DNA of 9,421 nucleotides from DASYSA01 sp036003885 (GCA_036003885.1 DASYSA010000612.1:1-9421); one strand, 5' to 3'; shown: positions 1 to 6,068, counted from the stretch's first letter. Numbers and translations: made by a program. Notes: generated by a model from the sequence alone, not told the origin.

Positions 1-16
1 CTCAATAGCCGCGGTA

Positions 17-244
17 GTGTTTTCGCCCTTAAGGATGCTTGGTTCTGTTGTGTTAGCTGCTGGAGTGGGATGGAAGGGCGGGGATATACTCAGCATATTG
101 TCAAAGGAGGGAAAAGGTGACCCAGACTGGCAGACTACCAGGAACCGAGCGATAGTAGGGATGATATTTTGTGGGGCTGGCATACTCGTCAGTGCAGTAT
201 GGACGCTCTTATTTCTGCTTGTGCTATTCGGTGTGATCCATTGA
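17..244 (+). CDS. Small hydrophobic membrane protein, possibly 5'-truncated by the window edge
   Basis: I do not recognise this family. The frame encodes up to 75 residues from a GTG at 17 and ends in TGA at 242-244. It stays open to the window edge (from base 2), so the true start may lie outside. An internal ATG at 35 is directly preceded by AAGG, with no proper spacing, so the start is undecided. The protein has a weakly hydrophobic N-terminus (LGSVVLAAGVGW), a short polar middle (KEGKGDPDWQTTRNR) and a strongly hydrophobic last 30 residues (from AIVGMIFCGAGILV to LLFLLVLFGVI), enough for one long or two short membrane spans. This suggests a small integral membrane protein with its charged loop in the cytoplasm. 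The next gene starts 188 bases downstream, so the two are probably not co-translated. Confidence 0.5.
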   Translation: MFSPLRMLGSVVLAAGVGWKGGDILSILSKEGKGDPDWQTTRNRAIVGMIFCGAGILVSAVWTLLFLLVLFGVIH

Positions 245-422
245 ATGGCCTGGTGAGTCCGAAGAAATGGGGTAATGCGGTTCGCGCCTCCGACCTTCCC
301 TAAGTAGACGCGACCCCAATCCTGGCTCTCGTATGAAGATTGAGAAGCTGGCTTGTGCTGATAGAGAGGACTCAAAGAGGAACCGCCACTAAGCCTTTCC
401 TTTTACCGGGTAGGTTTCGGCT

Positions 423-426
423 GGAG
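423..426 (+). promoter_or_regulatory. Ribosome binding site of the carbonic anhydrase gene
   Basis: GGAG lies six bases before the ATG at 433. It decides between this start, the in-frame TTG at 340 and the ATG at 445, neither of which has comparable spacing to a purine-rich site. Confidence 0.6.
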
Positions 427-432
427 ATATAT

Positions 433-1227
433 ATGAGAGAGACAATGAAAAGACTTCCAATTAATCTCTTGCTCGTCTTCGCCGTATTCTCCATCGCTTT
501 CAGCACGAGCTTGCAGCAGACGGGTTCTCAGGGCGCACACCAGGCAACGGCCGGTAGCGAATGCAAAGAGTGGAGTTATTATGGCGCCGACGGGCCAGGC
601 CATTGGGCAAAGCTTTTTCCTCACGACTGTGGTAGCCAGCACCAATCGCCCGTGGACATCGTCAACTCGACGCCCAGGGACCTGCCTGCCATCGGGCTCT
701 CGTACGGCTCCAGTAAGCTGACGGTAAATCGCGAACACTTTGCTCCACAGGTTAACTATGACCCGGGAAGCTCGATCAATTACGCCGGTACGACATATGA
801 TCTGAAGCAATTTCACTTTCACCTGCCGGGCGAACACAGGATTTCGAATGCCGGATATGTGATGGAAATGCATCTGGTTCACAAAACGTCCGACGGGCAA
901 AATACCGCGGTTATTGGAGTCCTTTTCAAAGTCCAGGGTGCGGCTAATCCCGCCTTCAAGTCGATCATCGATAACCTGCCTCCCCCGGACTCAGAACACG
1001 GCGGCACTGGTCCGGAAATCAACGCGCAAAAGCTGCTGCCGGCTAACCGGAGTTACTACAAATATTCAGGCTCGTTGACCGTCCCTTGTTGCACAGAGCC
1101 TGTCCTGTGGCTTGTGCTGGCAGACCCAGTCCGAATATCAGGTGAACAGTTGAGGAAGTTTCAGTACTCGCAAGGAGGCAAGCGTAACAACCGGCCAGTG
1201 CAACGACGGATAAGAGCGGACCGTTAG
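433..1227 (+). CDS. Secreted alpha-class carbonic anhydrase
   Basis: Alpha-carbonic anhydrases are zinc enzymes that interconvert CO2 and bicarbonate; the bacterial forms are periplasmic or exported. I chose the ATG at 433 (264 residues) because GGAG at 423-426 sits six bases upstream and it opens straight into a signal peptide (MKRLPINLLLVFAVFSIAF); the frame is open further up, to a TTG at 340. Zinc ligands are H128 and H130 (QFHFHLPGEH) and H147 (MEMHLVH), with the short 17-residue spacing usual for bacterial members. The gatekeeper pair is E134/T216, and H102 is the likely proton shuttle. The N-terminal block WSYYG...GHWAKL...QSPVDI and the C-terminal NNRPVQ are typical. C66 and C220 are placed for the usual disulfide. 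One oddity: the segment normally reading LTTPPC is LTVPCC, giving an additional cysteine (C219) and a Val beside the catalytic Thr. The C-terminus is basic (RRIRADR) instead of the usual PLNGR. It appears monocistronic. Confidence 0.95.
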   Translation: MRETMKRLPINLLLVFAVFSIAFSTSLQQTGSQGAHQATAGSECKEWSYYGADGPGHWAKLFPHDCGSQHQSPVDIVNSTPRDLPAIGLSYGSSKLTVNREHFAPQVNYDPGSSINYAGTTYDLKQFHFHLPGEHRISNAGYVMEMHLVHKTSDGQNTAVIGVLFKVQGAANPAFKSIIDNLPPPDSEHGGTGPEINAQKLLPANRSYYKYSGSLTVPCCTEPVLWLVLADPVRISGEQLRKFQYSQGGKRNNRPVQRRIRADR

Positions 1228-1333
1228 AAACCAAAGGCTCGAGGCCGGCGTTCGCGGCGTGAGATCGAGTGCCGATGGTCTCCTAACGTTGACTCGAACA
1301 TAATCACTAACACTCTAAACATTCTGAGGCTTT

Positions 1334-1780
1334 ATGGAAGAAGACATTCGCAACTTCGGTGTGCAGCTTGGCCGGCAGGTACTGGCCCGCGATTGGCAAG
1401 CGGCCCATCAGATGCTTGCGCCCTGGATGCAGCAATCTTTTACGCCCGATGGGGTGCGGGGGTTCTTTGAAGACGAGTACAGAAGCATACTCGCGGAGAA
1501 TGGTGTCGAAGGCATGCATTACCCCGAGCATCCGGAGCCGGAGGTCGACGGTAACAACTTCATGAACGCCACAGCGCTGCGCGAGCCAATCTCATTTCAG
1601 GGCAACCGGGTGCGCGCCGTTGCCCCTGAAGTTACCGACGGGAACATTCGCTACTGGCTCAAGCTCCAGCTACAATGCTCAGACGATCAGATGGGGAGGC
1701 TCGGCTTCGACTACTTCTCCGAGACCTGGATGGCGGTTGTGGAGACCCCCGATGGACTGCGGGTCGGGTACTGGAGCTAG
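1334..1780 (+). CDS. Uncharacterised small soluble protein, possibly NTF2-like fold
   Basis: 148 residues, ATG start with TGAGG four bases upstream. There is no signal peptide and no membrane span, so it is probably cytoplasmic. The N-terminal pattern, an amphipathic helix (FGVQLGRQVLARDWQAAHQM) followed by LAPWMQQSFTPDGVRGFFEDEY and then alternating strand-like segments (VRAVAPEVT, YWLKLQL, TWMAVVETPDG, LRVGYW), is like NTF2-like/SnoaL-type alpha+beta proteins, where a 'length of helix, pocket, curved sheet' holds small molecules or partners. I cannot name a family or a ligand, and the fold call rests on pattern alone. A terminator-like hairpin follows within 30 bases, so it is probably a single-gene unit. 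Confidence 0.75.
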   Translation: MEEDIRNFGVQLGRQVLARDWQAAHQMLAPWMQQSFTPDGVRGFFEDEYRSILAENGVEGMHYPEHPEPEVDGNNFMNATALREPISFQGNRVRAVAPEVTDGNIRYWLKLQLQCSDDQMGRLGFDYFSETWMAVVETPDGLRVGYWS

Positions 1781-1806
1781 GGGGCGTATTGAGACTTCCT
1801 CACGGA

Positions 1807-1832
1807 CGCCTCACTCACCGGAGGCGATTTTT
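1807..1832 (+). terminator. Candidate intrinsic terminator after the 1334-1780 gene
   Basis: CGCCTC (1807-1812) and GAGGCG (1821-1826) form a 6-bp GC-rich stem with an 8-base loop, followed by ATTTTT. It lies 26 bases after the upstream stop and just ahead of the next ATG at 1853. The stem is short, so this is a moderate call. Confidence 0.45.
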
Positions 1833-1852
1833 GCGGCCTGTGTTCAAGATAA

Positions 1853-2245
1853 ATGAGTACGTCAATCATCATTGGACTGATAGTCGTCGGCGTGGTCGCT
1901 GCTATCGTGATTTCTATTCGACTCCGGCGTCGTCGGGAGAAACAGAACCCTCATGAGAGAGCATATAGCATGGAGCGCGAGGCGCAGCGGTTCTCGCGAC
2001 GGCTGGTGTCTGACATAAAGCTCTACAACAAGGCGCGCGTGGCCGATGGGCGCCAGAGCCACGACCTGTACTATCAGCTTCGTGAAGAGCTTGACCGCGC
2101 GCGTACGATGTACGAAGAGAAAGTGGATTCGCTCGCTGTGGATCGAGATTACTTCCGCGAGGCGGTTGTCGAGATACTCTGCGACGGAGACGCCGACGTG
2201 CTCGGGGCCGAGTTGCCGGGCCCGCGAGGGCGCACGATCCAATAA
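1853..2245 (+). CDS. Single-span membrane protein with charged helical cytoplasmic region
   Basis: 130 residues. The N-terminus (residues about 4-23, IIIGLIVVGVVAAIVISI) is one membrane span, followed by a strongly basic stop-transfer run (RLRRRREK), so the bulk should be cytoplasmic. The rest is highly charged and helical: residues 37-95 carry the pattern AQRFSRRLVSDIKLYN, LYYQLREELDRARTMYEEKV and DRDYFREAVVEILCDGDADVLG. From memory, the pieces LVSDIKLYN and LREELDRARTMYEEKV recur in uncharacterised proteins of Acidobacteriota and related deep-branching groups; I cannot confirm a name or function. The ATG at 1853 is kept, despite no clear Shine-Dalgarno site, because the next in-frame ATG (1970) would delete the membrane span. 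The terminator-like hairpin just upstream suggests its own promoter lies in or before the preceding gene, or that readthrough occurs. Confidence 0.8.
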   Translation: MSTSIIIGLIVVGVVAAIVISIRLRRRREKQNPHERAYSMEREAQRFSRRLVSDIKLYNKARVADGRQSHDLYYQLREELDRARTMYEEKVDSLAVDRDYFREAVVEILCDGDADVLGAELPGPRGRTIQ

Positions 2246-2288
2246 GGGTGGGTGTGGGGACATCGGCGTAGGAACCACGACGAGAAAC

Positions 2289-2293
2289 GAGGA
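2289..2293 (+). promoter_or_regulatory. Ribosome binding site that fixes the TTG start of the MOSC gene
   Basis: GAGGA seven bases before TTG 2301. It supports an unusual initiation codon over the long upstream extension of the same frame, which runs inside the previous gene. Confidence 0.55.
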
Positions 2294-2300
2294 ACGACTA

Positions 2301-3029
2301 TTGAACACAGAGGTCGGCCGAATCACAGGAGTCTTTCGTTATCCGGTGAAATCGATGGCCGGATTAGCCCTGAATACAGCGAACCTGGGGTGGCACGGGG
2401 TTGATGGTGACAGACGCTTTGCGTTTAGACGAACCGCGGATCGAAGCGGGTTCCCGTTTTTGACGGCAAGTCGACTCCCGGAGTTGATCCTCTACGAGCC
2501 CTTCGGACACGCTGAAGCCGACGAGCTGATTCCGACGCACATCCGCACACCTGACGGCAGGGTGCTCGACTTGAATGGCGAGGAGTTGCAGGAAGAACTT
2601 TCTCAAAGGCACGGTTCAGGCGTGCAATTGATGCACCTCAAGGCGGGAATCTTCGACGAGGCTTCCGTTTCTGTGATCAGCCTTGCAACTATCCGCCAGG
2701 TGGAAAGCGAATCGGGTCGACCACTTGATATCCGCCGCTTTCGGCCTAACATCATCGTCGAGACATTCAGCAACGCGCCATTCGGTGAGGACAGTTGGAT
2801 CGGCTCGAGCCTGGCATTCGGAACTGAATTCGAGGGCCCGGCAGTGAGCGTCACGATTCGGGATAAGAGGTGCGTTATGATCAATCTCGACCCGGAAACG
2901 GCCGAAGCGGATGCGCGGGTGATGAAAGCGGCGGTGCGCCTGAATGGGAATAATGCAGGTGTTTACGGCACGGTGATCCGGACAGGCGAAGTGAGCATCG
3001 GCCAGAGCGTCTTTCTGCGGCGAGAATAA
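2301..3029 (+). CDS. MOSC-domain protein (MOSC_N plus MOSC, mARC/YcbX-like)
   Basis: MOSC proteins bind a sulfur-carrying molybdenum cofactor through a conserved cysteine and act in Moco sulfuration or as reductases of N-hydroxylated compounds (mARC, YcbX). I start the protein at TTG 2301 (242 residues): GAGGA at 2289-2293 has a seven-base spacing, and the translation then opens with the family's N-terminal barrel sequence GRITGVFRYPVKSMAG (YPVKSM at 14-19). The frame is open further upstream, but that part overlaps the previous gene and is unlike the family. The MOSC domain shows RRFRPNIIVE (145-154), W166 in the FGEDSW turn, and the cofactor cysteine C191 followed by the D-P-E-T turn (197-200). 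No ferredoxin domain is attached, so a redox partner would have to come from elsewhere. Its stop codon TAA overlaps an ATG by one base. The spacing from the membrane-protein gene is 55 bases, so the two may share a transcript. Confidence 0.9.
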   Translation: MNTEVGRITGVFRYPVKSMAGLALNTANLGWHGVDGDRRFAFRRTADRSGFPFLTASRLPELILYEPFGHAEADELIPTHIRTPDGRVLDLNGEELQEELSQRHGSGVQLMHLKAGIFDEASVSVISLATIRQVESESGRPLDIRRFRPNIIVETFSNAPFGEDSWIGSSLAFGTEFEGPAVSVTIRDKRCVMINLDPETAEADARVMKAAVRLNGNNAGVYGTVIRTGEVSIGQSVFLRRE

Positions 3030-3127
3030 TGAGTGCCCCATGGATCCGTGGACAGCAGTGGGAAGTCTTCGCCACTCTCGACGTCATCAACTGGACGGCC
3101 TTGTTGCTGATGGCGATCAGAGGTTAG
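3029..3127 (+). CDS. Possible 32-residue peptide overlapping the MOSC stop codon
   Basis: The ATG shares its A with the TAA stop of the MOSC gene (TAATG), the classic arrangement for translational coupling. The frame encodes 32 residues (MSAPWIRGQQWEVFAT, then LDVINWTALLLMAIRG) ending in TAG. It is tryptophan-rich with a hydrophobic C-terminal half. It could be a real small peptide, the start of a gene later cut short, or chance. There is no independent Shine-Dalgarno site. After it comes an 81-base gap with two weak hairpins (GCAATC/GATTGC at 3132-3151 is the better) and no T-run. Confidence 0.25.
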   Translation: MSAPWIRGQQWEVFATLDVINWTALLLMAIRG

Positions 3128-3208
3128 GGTGGCAATCACGGTATTGATTGCGGGTCGCGCGGCGGGGAATGCAGATCGTTCTGCCTCCTTAGGAACCGAG
3201 AGTGTCAT

Positions 3209-3646
3209 ATGACGGCCGATGAACTGACAGTCGAACCCGATGGCAGTAGCGACATAGATAGCTGTGACTGCTGCGGAAATGCGAGCAAGAGCGTTTGGGG
3301 GTTCATCCGCAAGCGGCAGGAGCCGGTGGCCGCCTACTTTGTTGGATGGGCGGTCGGCCACCCGGAGCACGGAGCGAACTTCGATCTTATTCTCGGTGAG
3401 TGGGGCGACGGCACGTCTGCGCAAGATCGAGTGGCGGTTTCTCTTTCATACCGTCGAACCGCCGACGGGGACGGCTTCATGATCGTCGATGCTGCGAGCA
3501 GTACTACAGGGAAAAGCGACCTCGTTGGCTGCGCACTTACACGCGATCAAGTTGTCGGTACGCCGCTCGCGCAGTTGAGCTTTGATATTGTAGATGCGAT
3601 ATGGCTTCAGGATTTGCGGATCGACGAGGTCCGCCGTATCAAGTGA
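3209..3646 (+). CDS. Uncharacterised protein with CxCC cluster
   Basis: 145 residues, no signal peptide, no membrane span. A short disordered acidic start (TADELTVEPDGSSDIDS) leads to a cysteine cluster C19-x-C21-C22-G (CDCCGNASKSVWGFI), then a compact alternating domain with FVGWAVGHPEHGANFDLIL, VAVSLSYR, GDGFMIVDA and a C-terminal LAQLSFDIVDAIWLQDLRI helix. One further cysteine is C108. From pattern memory this resembles a recurring family of uncharacterised bacterial proteins, but I cannot attach a name. The cysteine cluster could hold a metal or be redox-active, yet three closely spaced cysteines plus one distant are not a standard zinc ribbon. The ATG at 3209 is the first plausible one; its Shine-Dalgarno site is weak (AGGA about 15 bases up, GAGAG closer). 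A broken reading frame with a strong ribosome binding site follows 25 bases after the stop and was probably its operon partner. Confidence 0.75.
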   Translation: MTADELTVEPDGSSDIDSCDCCGNASKSVWGFIRKRQEPVAAYFVGWAVGHPEHGANFDLILGEWGDGTSAQDRVAVSLSYRRTADGDGFMIVDAASSTTGKSDLVGCALTRDQVVGTPLAQLSFDIVDAIWLQDLRIDEVRRIK

Positions 3647-3660
3647 TCAGAGGAGCACAT

Positions 3661-3665
3661 AGGAG
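3661..3665 (+). promoter_or_regulatory. Strong ribosome binding site of the frameshifted gene
   Basis: AGGAG with a six-base spacer to ATG 3672. It is one of the best Shine-Dalgarno sites in the window and shows that this broken frame was once, or still is, a translated gene. Confidence 0.55.
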
Positions 3666-3671
3666 ACTATC

Positions 3672-3807
3672 ATGAGGCAACTATCGATCATCACCACAGT
3701 TGCCCTGGGCTGACACTCCTGGCGTGCCGGATCCTCGCACAGACAGTCGACTTGGTCCGCAAGAGCTTGCGGACTCCTGCCCGATCGCGAACTGATGAAT
3801 CGTTTTG
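3672..3807 (+). pseudogene. Remnant of an exported protein, frameshifted within its signal peptide
   Basis: AGGAG at 3661-3665 sits six bases before ATG 3672, 25 bases after the previous stop. The start reads MRQLSIITTVALG and then hits TGA at 3711. One frame over, from base 3710, the sequence continues as LTLLACRILAQTVDLVRKS. Joined, they give a textbook signal peptide of about 18-24 residues, ending either at a lipobox-like LLAC or at a signal peptidase I site after ILAQ. A single lost C in GGC(C)TG would restore the frame. Beyond the signal peptide the sequence is basic and arginine/serine-rich and matches nothing I know. It stays open, but from 3860 on it merely shadows the opposite-strand gene. 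A terminator-like hairpin at 3808-3844 marks the probable end. Either a decayed gene or a sequencing or assembly error. Confidence 0.5.
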
Positions 3808-3844
3808 CAGGGGCGGCAACAACGCGGCTGCCGTCCCCTGTTTT
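3808..3844 (+). terminator. Intrinsic terminator candidate
   Basis: CAGGGG-CGGCA on the left arm pairs with TGCCG-T-CCCCTG on the right (6 + 5 bp around a one-base bulge), followed by TTTTCCC. The T-run is on the + strand, so it serves the + strand transcript coming from 3209-3807. It lies 16 bases beyond the stop of the convergent minus-strand DinB gene, where the hairpin alone, without a T-run, could also help. Confidence 0.5.
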
Positions 3845-3859
3845 CCCTGTGTCAAGGCG

Positions 3860-4363
3860 TTACTGCGGATAGCTGTACAGCATTGGCGGTTCTTTCCCAA
3901 GGAGTCTCAGGTATGTGTAGAGCTGACCTCGATGGTGCCAGTGCTCGTCGTAGGCGAACTGAAGATACTGCCACGCCGGGAAACTTCCAAACGGCGACTC
4001 GACAACCCGCCCGAGGTCCTCATCGGACATCGCGGCCACAGCGTCATTAGCTGCCTGGTGACAGGCGCGAGCGAACTCCTGGGCTTTAGCTACGCTGGTT
4101 ATGCCTGCCAGAATGGCTGCCGCGGGTGGTTGCTCCGGCACGGAAGCGCCCAGGGCCTCCTCCGTGAGCCGGCCATCGCGCGCCCCTTCTGCCAACGCCT
4201 TCTCCATGCCGTAAATGTGAAGTATCAAATCTCGGACAGTCCGGGTCTCAGGCCGCGGACGATAGTTCAGGTCCTCATCGGTGAAAGTCCCGATTGCTCG
4301 CAGCGTCACGTCATTCACCAGTTCAAAGTATCCGCGGCTCCCGAGTAGTGTCTGCTTGTTCAT
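3860..4363 (-). CDS. DinB-like (DUF664-type) four-helix metal-binding protein
   Basis: The DinB/YfiT superfamily consists of soluble four-helix bundles that hold a divalent metal with histidines. Some members are thiol-dependent transferases (bacillithiol or mycothiol users); most are uncharacterised and stress-linked. This one has 167 residues, the usual length. The start at 4363 is chosen because CAGGAGAG lies just upstream; the frame extends nine codons further without a ribosome binding site. Expected motifs are present: H49 in DLILHIYGMEKA on helix 2, and the C-terminal EHWHHRGQLYTYLRLLG with H141, H143 and H144 followed by the conserved RGQ. The chain ends EPPMLYSYPQ, as is common in the family. 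It lies directly downstream of a WYL regulator on the same strand, with a promoter candidate between them, so it is probably that regulator's target. The specific substrate cannot be read from the sequence. Confidence 0.88.
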   Translation of the reverse strand: MNKQTLLGSRGYFELVNDVTLRAIGTFTDEDLNYRPRPETRTVRDLILHIYGMEKALAEGARDGRLTEEALGASVPEQPPAAAILAGITSVAKAQEFARACHQAANDAVAAMSDEDLGRVVESPFGSFPAWQYLQFAYDEHWHHRGQLYTYLRLLGKEPPMLYSYPQ

Positions 4364-4418
4364 ATTCTCTCCTGTCGTAAATTGTTTCACGGCCTCATCA
4401 GCCTTGAGCAGGCAGTCT

Positions 4419-4447
4419 ATAGTACGCGAGTGACAACGTTATGTCAG
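4419..4447 (-). promoter_or_regulatory. Promoter candidate of the DinB-like gene
   Basis: On the minus strand, CTGACA (4447-4442, five of six bases of TTGACA), a spacer of exactly 17, and TACTAT (4424-4419, four of six of TATAAT). Transcription would begin near 4412, leaving a leader of about 50 bases with the CAGGAGAG ribosome site. The gap is only 89 bases, so readthrough from the regulator gene is also possible. Confidence 0.5.
4431..4446 (-). promoter_or_regulatory. Inverted repeat overlapping the -35 box, candidate operator
   Basis: TGACA-N6-TGTCA covers most of the -35 box and the start of the spacer of the DinB promoter. Its position suits a repressor or activator site for the YafY-type regulator encoded immediately upstream. 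The arms are only 5 bp. I did not find the same repeat ahead of the regulator gene itself. Confidence 0.35.
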
Positions 4448-4452
4448 CAGCC

Positions 4453-5406
4453 TTAAAGATTTCTATTATTTTCGATTATTCTCTTGCCTTCCTCTACCAG
4501 ACGGCGACGGAGAGAATCGGGCTCGAGCACCCGCACGCTTCCTCCCCAACCGAGTAGCCACTGCACTATCTCGCTCTCCATTCGAACCCTCAACATGACC
4601 AGCAATCCTTCGGGCTTCTCCTCCATATCCACCACGAAATAAGAGCGGGCCTCGCGCACCCATGGCGCAATCTCCTTGTCGAATAAGGCCCGAACCACGA
4701 TTTTCCTTTGCTCCCGAGGCTCGGGTTCCGTCATCTTAAAGGCCGGCGGTCTTTCGAATCTCCTATCAAGTATCAAGAGGTCGGCTACGCGATCGAGCCG
4801 GAATATTCGCGTGTCGCCGCGCAGATGGCAATGAGCGACCATGTACCAGGTCCCGCCAGCATTGAGCATTCCGTATGGGTCGGCCTCGCGCACGCGCTGC
4901 TTGCCCTTGCCATCCTCAGTGAATCGAGTGTGATAGCGGAAGCGCGCAGTCTTGCGCGAGACTATTGCGCGCCGCAGTTGTTGAAGCATCTCAGACTCTC
5001 CAGGTCGATCGGGCTCGCTGATTGGGACGAAGCAGATGCTGTCTTGAAGGTACCGGACCTCGTCACGCAGCTTCTCAGGCAACACGGCTTCGATTTTGGC
5101 GGCGGCCGAATGAGCCGCCCCCCGATACTCTGCATCGAAGCTCTTAGCCACGAAGTCAGCGCCCATCAGCAGCATAGTCGCTTCATCCGTCGTGAAGCTC
5201 AACGGCGGCAGGAAGTACCCAGCCATCAGCGAGTAGCCCTGACCCGGCAGCGCGACTACCGGAACGCCCGCCTCGGACAGGGCCTGGATGTCGCGATAGA
5301 TCGTGCGCTTGCTCGTCTCAAAGGCCGAGGCCAGGTCTTCGGCGCGTTGTCTGCCATTACACTGCAGTTTCAGCACCAGCGCGAGCAAGCGGTCCGTTCG
5401 GTTCAT
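4453..5406 (-). CDS. YafY-type transcriptional regulator (HTH_11, WYL, WCX)
   Basis: 317 residues, typical of one-component WYL regulators that bind DNA with an N-terminal helix-turn-helix and sense a ligand, often nucleic-acid fragments or another small molecule, through the WYL domain. The HTH spans residues 1-60 (AEDLASAFETSKRTIYRDIQAL is the recognition part, followed by the GQGYSLMAGYFLPPLSFT linker that is standard for YafY). The WYL domain covers about 135-215: GGTWYMVAHCHLRGDTRIF then RLDRV. The signature is WYM rather than WYL, and the ligand-pocket arginines R200, R203 and R206 are kept. The C-terminal WCX domain follows (about 235-317). The start at 5406 has AGGAGA seven bases upstream, and the N-terminus MNRTDRLLALVLKLQ is exactly family-like. 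The DinB-like gene follows on the same strand after 89 bases; such regulators often sit beside DinB-like or glyoxalase-type genes they control. Confidence 0.93.
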   Translation of the reverse strand: MNRTDRLLALVLKLQCNGRQRAEDLASAFETSKRTIYRDIQALSEAGVPVVALPGQGYSLMAGYFLPPLSFTTDEATMLLMGADFVAKSFDAEYRGAAHSAAAKIEAVLPEKLRDEVRYLQDSICFVPISEPDRPGESEMLQQLRRAIVSRKTARFRYHTRFTEDGKGKQRVREADPYGMLNAGGTWYMVAHCHLRGDTRIFRLDRVADLLILDRRFERPPAFKMTEPEPREQRKIVVRALFDKEIAPWVREARSYFVVDMEEKPEGLLVMLRVRMESEIVQWLLGWGGSVRVLEPDSLRRRLVEEGKRIIENNRNL

Positions 5407-5601
5407 CGTGTCTCCTGTCTCTCTCCGTCGCCATGGAGTATTGCCAGAACGGTCCCTCGGCCAGATCCACTTCCTCGGAACAGCTCTGATGCCCGCTCAA
5501 TTGTTCTCCATTCATCAACACACATGCAAAGAGTCGTAGTCGGATTGTAAGCCCGTCATTTGCCGTCGAGCAATTCTGTTAACGCCAGGAGGAGGAGAGA
5601 G

Positions 5602-5652
5602 TGGGAGAGTGGGAGAAGGGGAGAAGGGGAGGTAGCGTCTCCCACTCTCCCA
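5602..5652. repeat. Perfect 15-bp inverted repeat
   Basis: TGGGAGAGTGGGAGA (5602-5616) and its exact complement TCTCCCACTCTCCCA (5638-5652) are separated by 21 bases. The whole would fold as a stable stem-loop in RNA or single-stranded DNA. There is no T-run on the + side; on the minus side it is about 200 bases upstream of the regulator's start. Confidence 0.75.
5603..5629 (+). other. G-quadruplex motif
   Basis: Four G-runs (GGG, GGG, GGGG, GGGG) separated by AGAGT, AGAA and AGAA fit the standard rule of four runs of three or more with short loops. It shares its first two runs with the left arm of the 15-bp inverted repeat, so the two folds exclude each other. It lies on the strand opposite to the flanking genes. 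Confidence 0.6.
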
Positions 5653-6068
5653 TTCGTTCGGCAGCAGAGAGTGGATCGGCACTTTGCCGCCTTTCATAAG
5701 CCTTGGCGAGTTGGTAACACGGATTCGGGACCGCGGAGAGCTGGATGCTGCGAGCGAACCGATCCTTTTCTCATCCCCTGATCCCGAATCCGAACCGTGG
5801 GTTGCCTCGAACTCAAAACTCAAAACGCTCCAACCCGGCCAGGAGGAGCGTGCAGCCTTTCACTCCGAGAGGAACCTCACTCGGAAGTCGCTCTGGACAC
5901 CGCTGATCTCGAAAACTTATTTTTGGACGGGCTTCGATCGCTTTCTCGGGCGTGTTTCACACGGCGGGCATAGATCCGGACCAACCAACTCGAACCCGTA
6001 GGCGGTGACTCGGGCACGAGCCAGTACACAGAATCTAGAGGCTATGATCGGTCAGTTGACGAGGTTGC

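Noticed and set aside
1289..1319. TTGACT with TCTAAA 19 bases downstream as a promoter for the 1334 gene
   Set aside because: The spacer is too long, and the predicted start would remove the gene's ribosome binding site.
2046..2300. N-terminal extension of the MOSC frame
   Set aside because: It overlaps the previous gene, is unlike MOSC proteins, and the TTG at 2301 has a proper ribosome binding site.
3757..3772. Inverted repeat CCGCAAG-AG-CTTGCGG
   Set aside because: Two-base centre and no T-run; too tight for a terminator and with no nearby promoter to serve as an operator.
3752..4348. 198-codon + strand frame
   Set aside because: From 3860 on it lies opposite the well-supported DinB-like gene; only its first part can belong to the frameshifted remnant.
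4708..5550. 280-codon + strand frame
   Set aside because: Opposite the YafY-type regulator, whose domains are complete on the minus strand.
5684..6001. 105-codon + strand frame in the gap
   Set aside because: No ribosome site, no recognisable sequence, and it runs through inverted repeats.
5917..6051. Minus-strand fragment reading GFELVGPDLCPPC, reminiscent of the LCxPC segment of some MOSC proteins
   Set aside because: Only about 44 codons, bounded by stops, with no other MOSC features around it; most likely chance, at best a tiny remnant.
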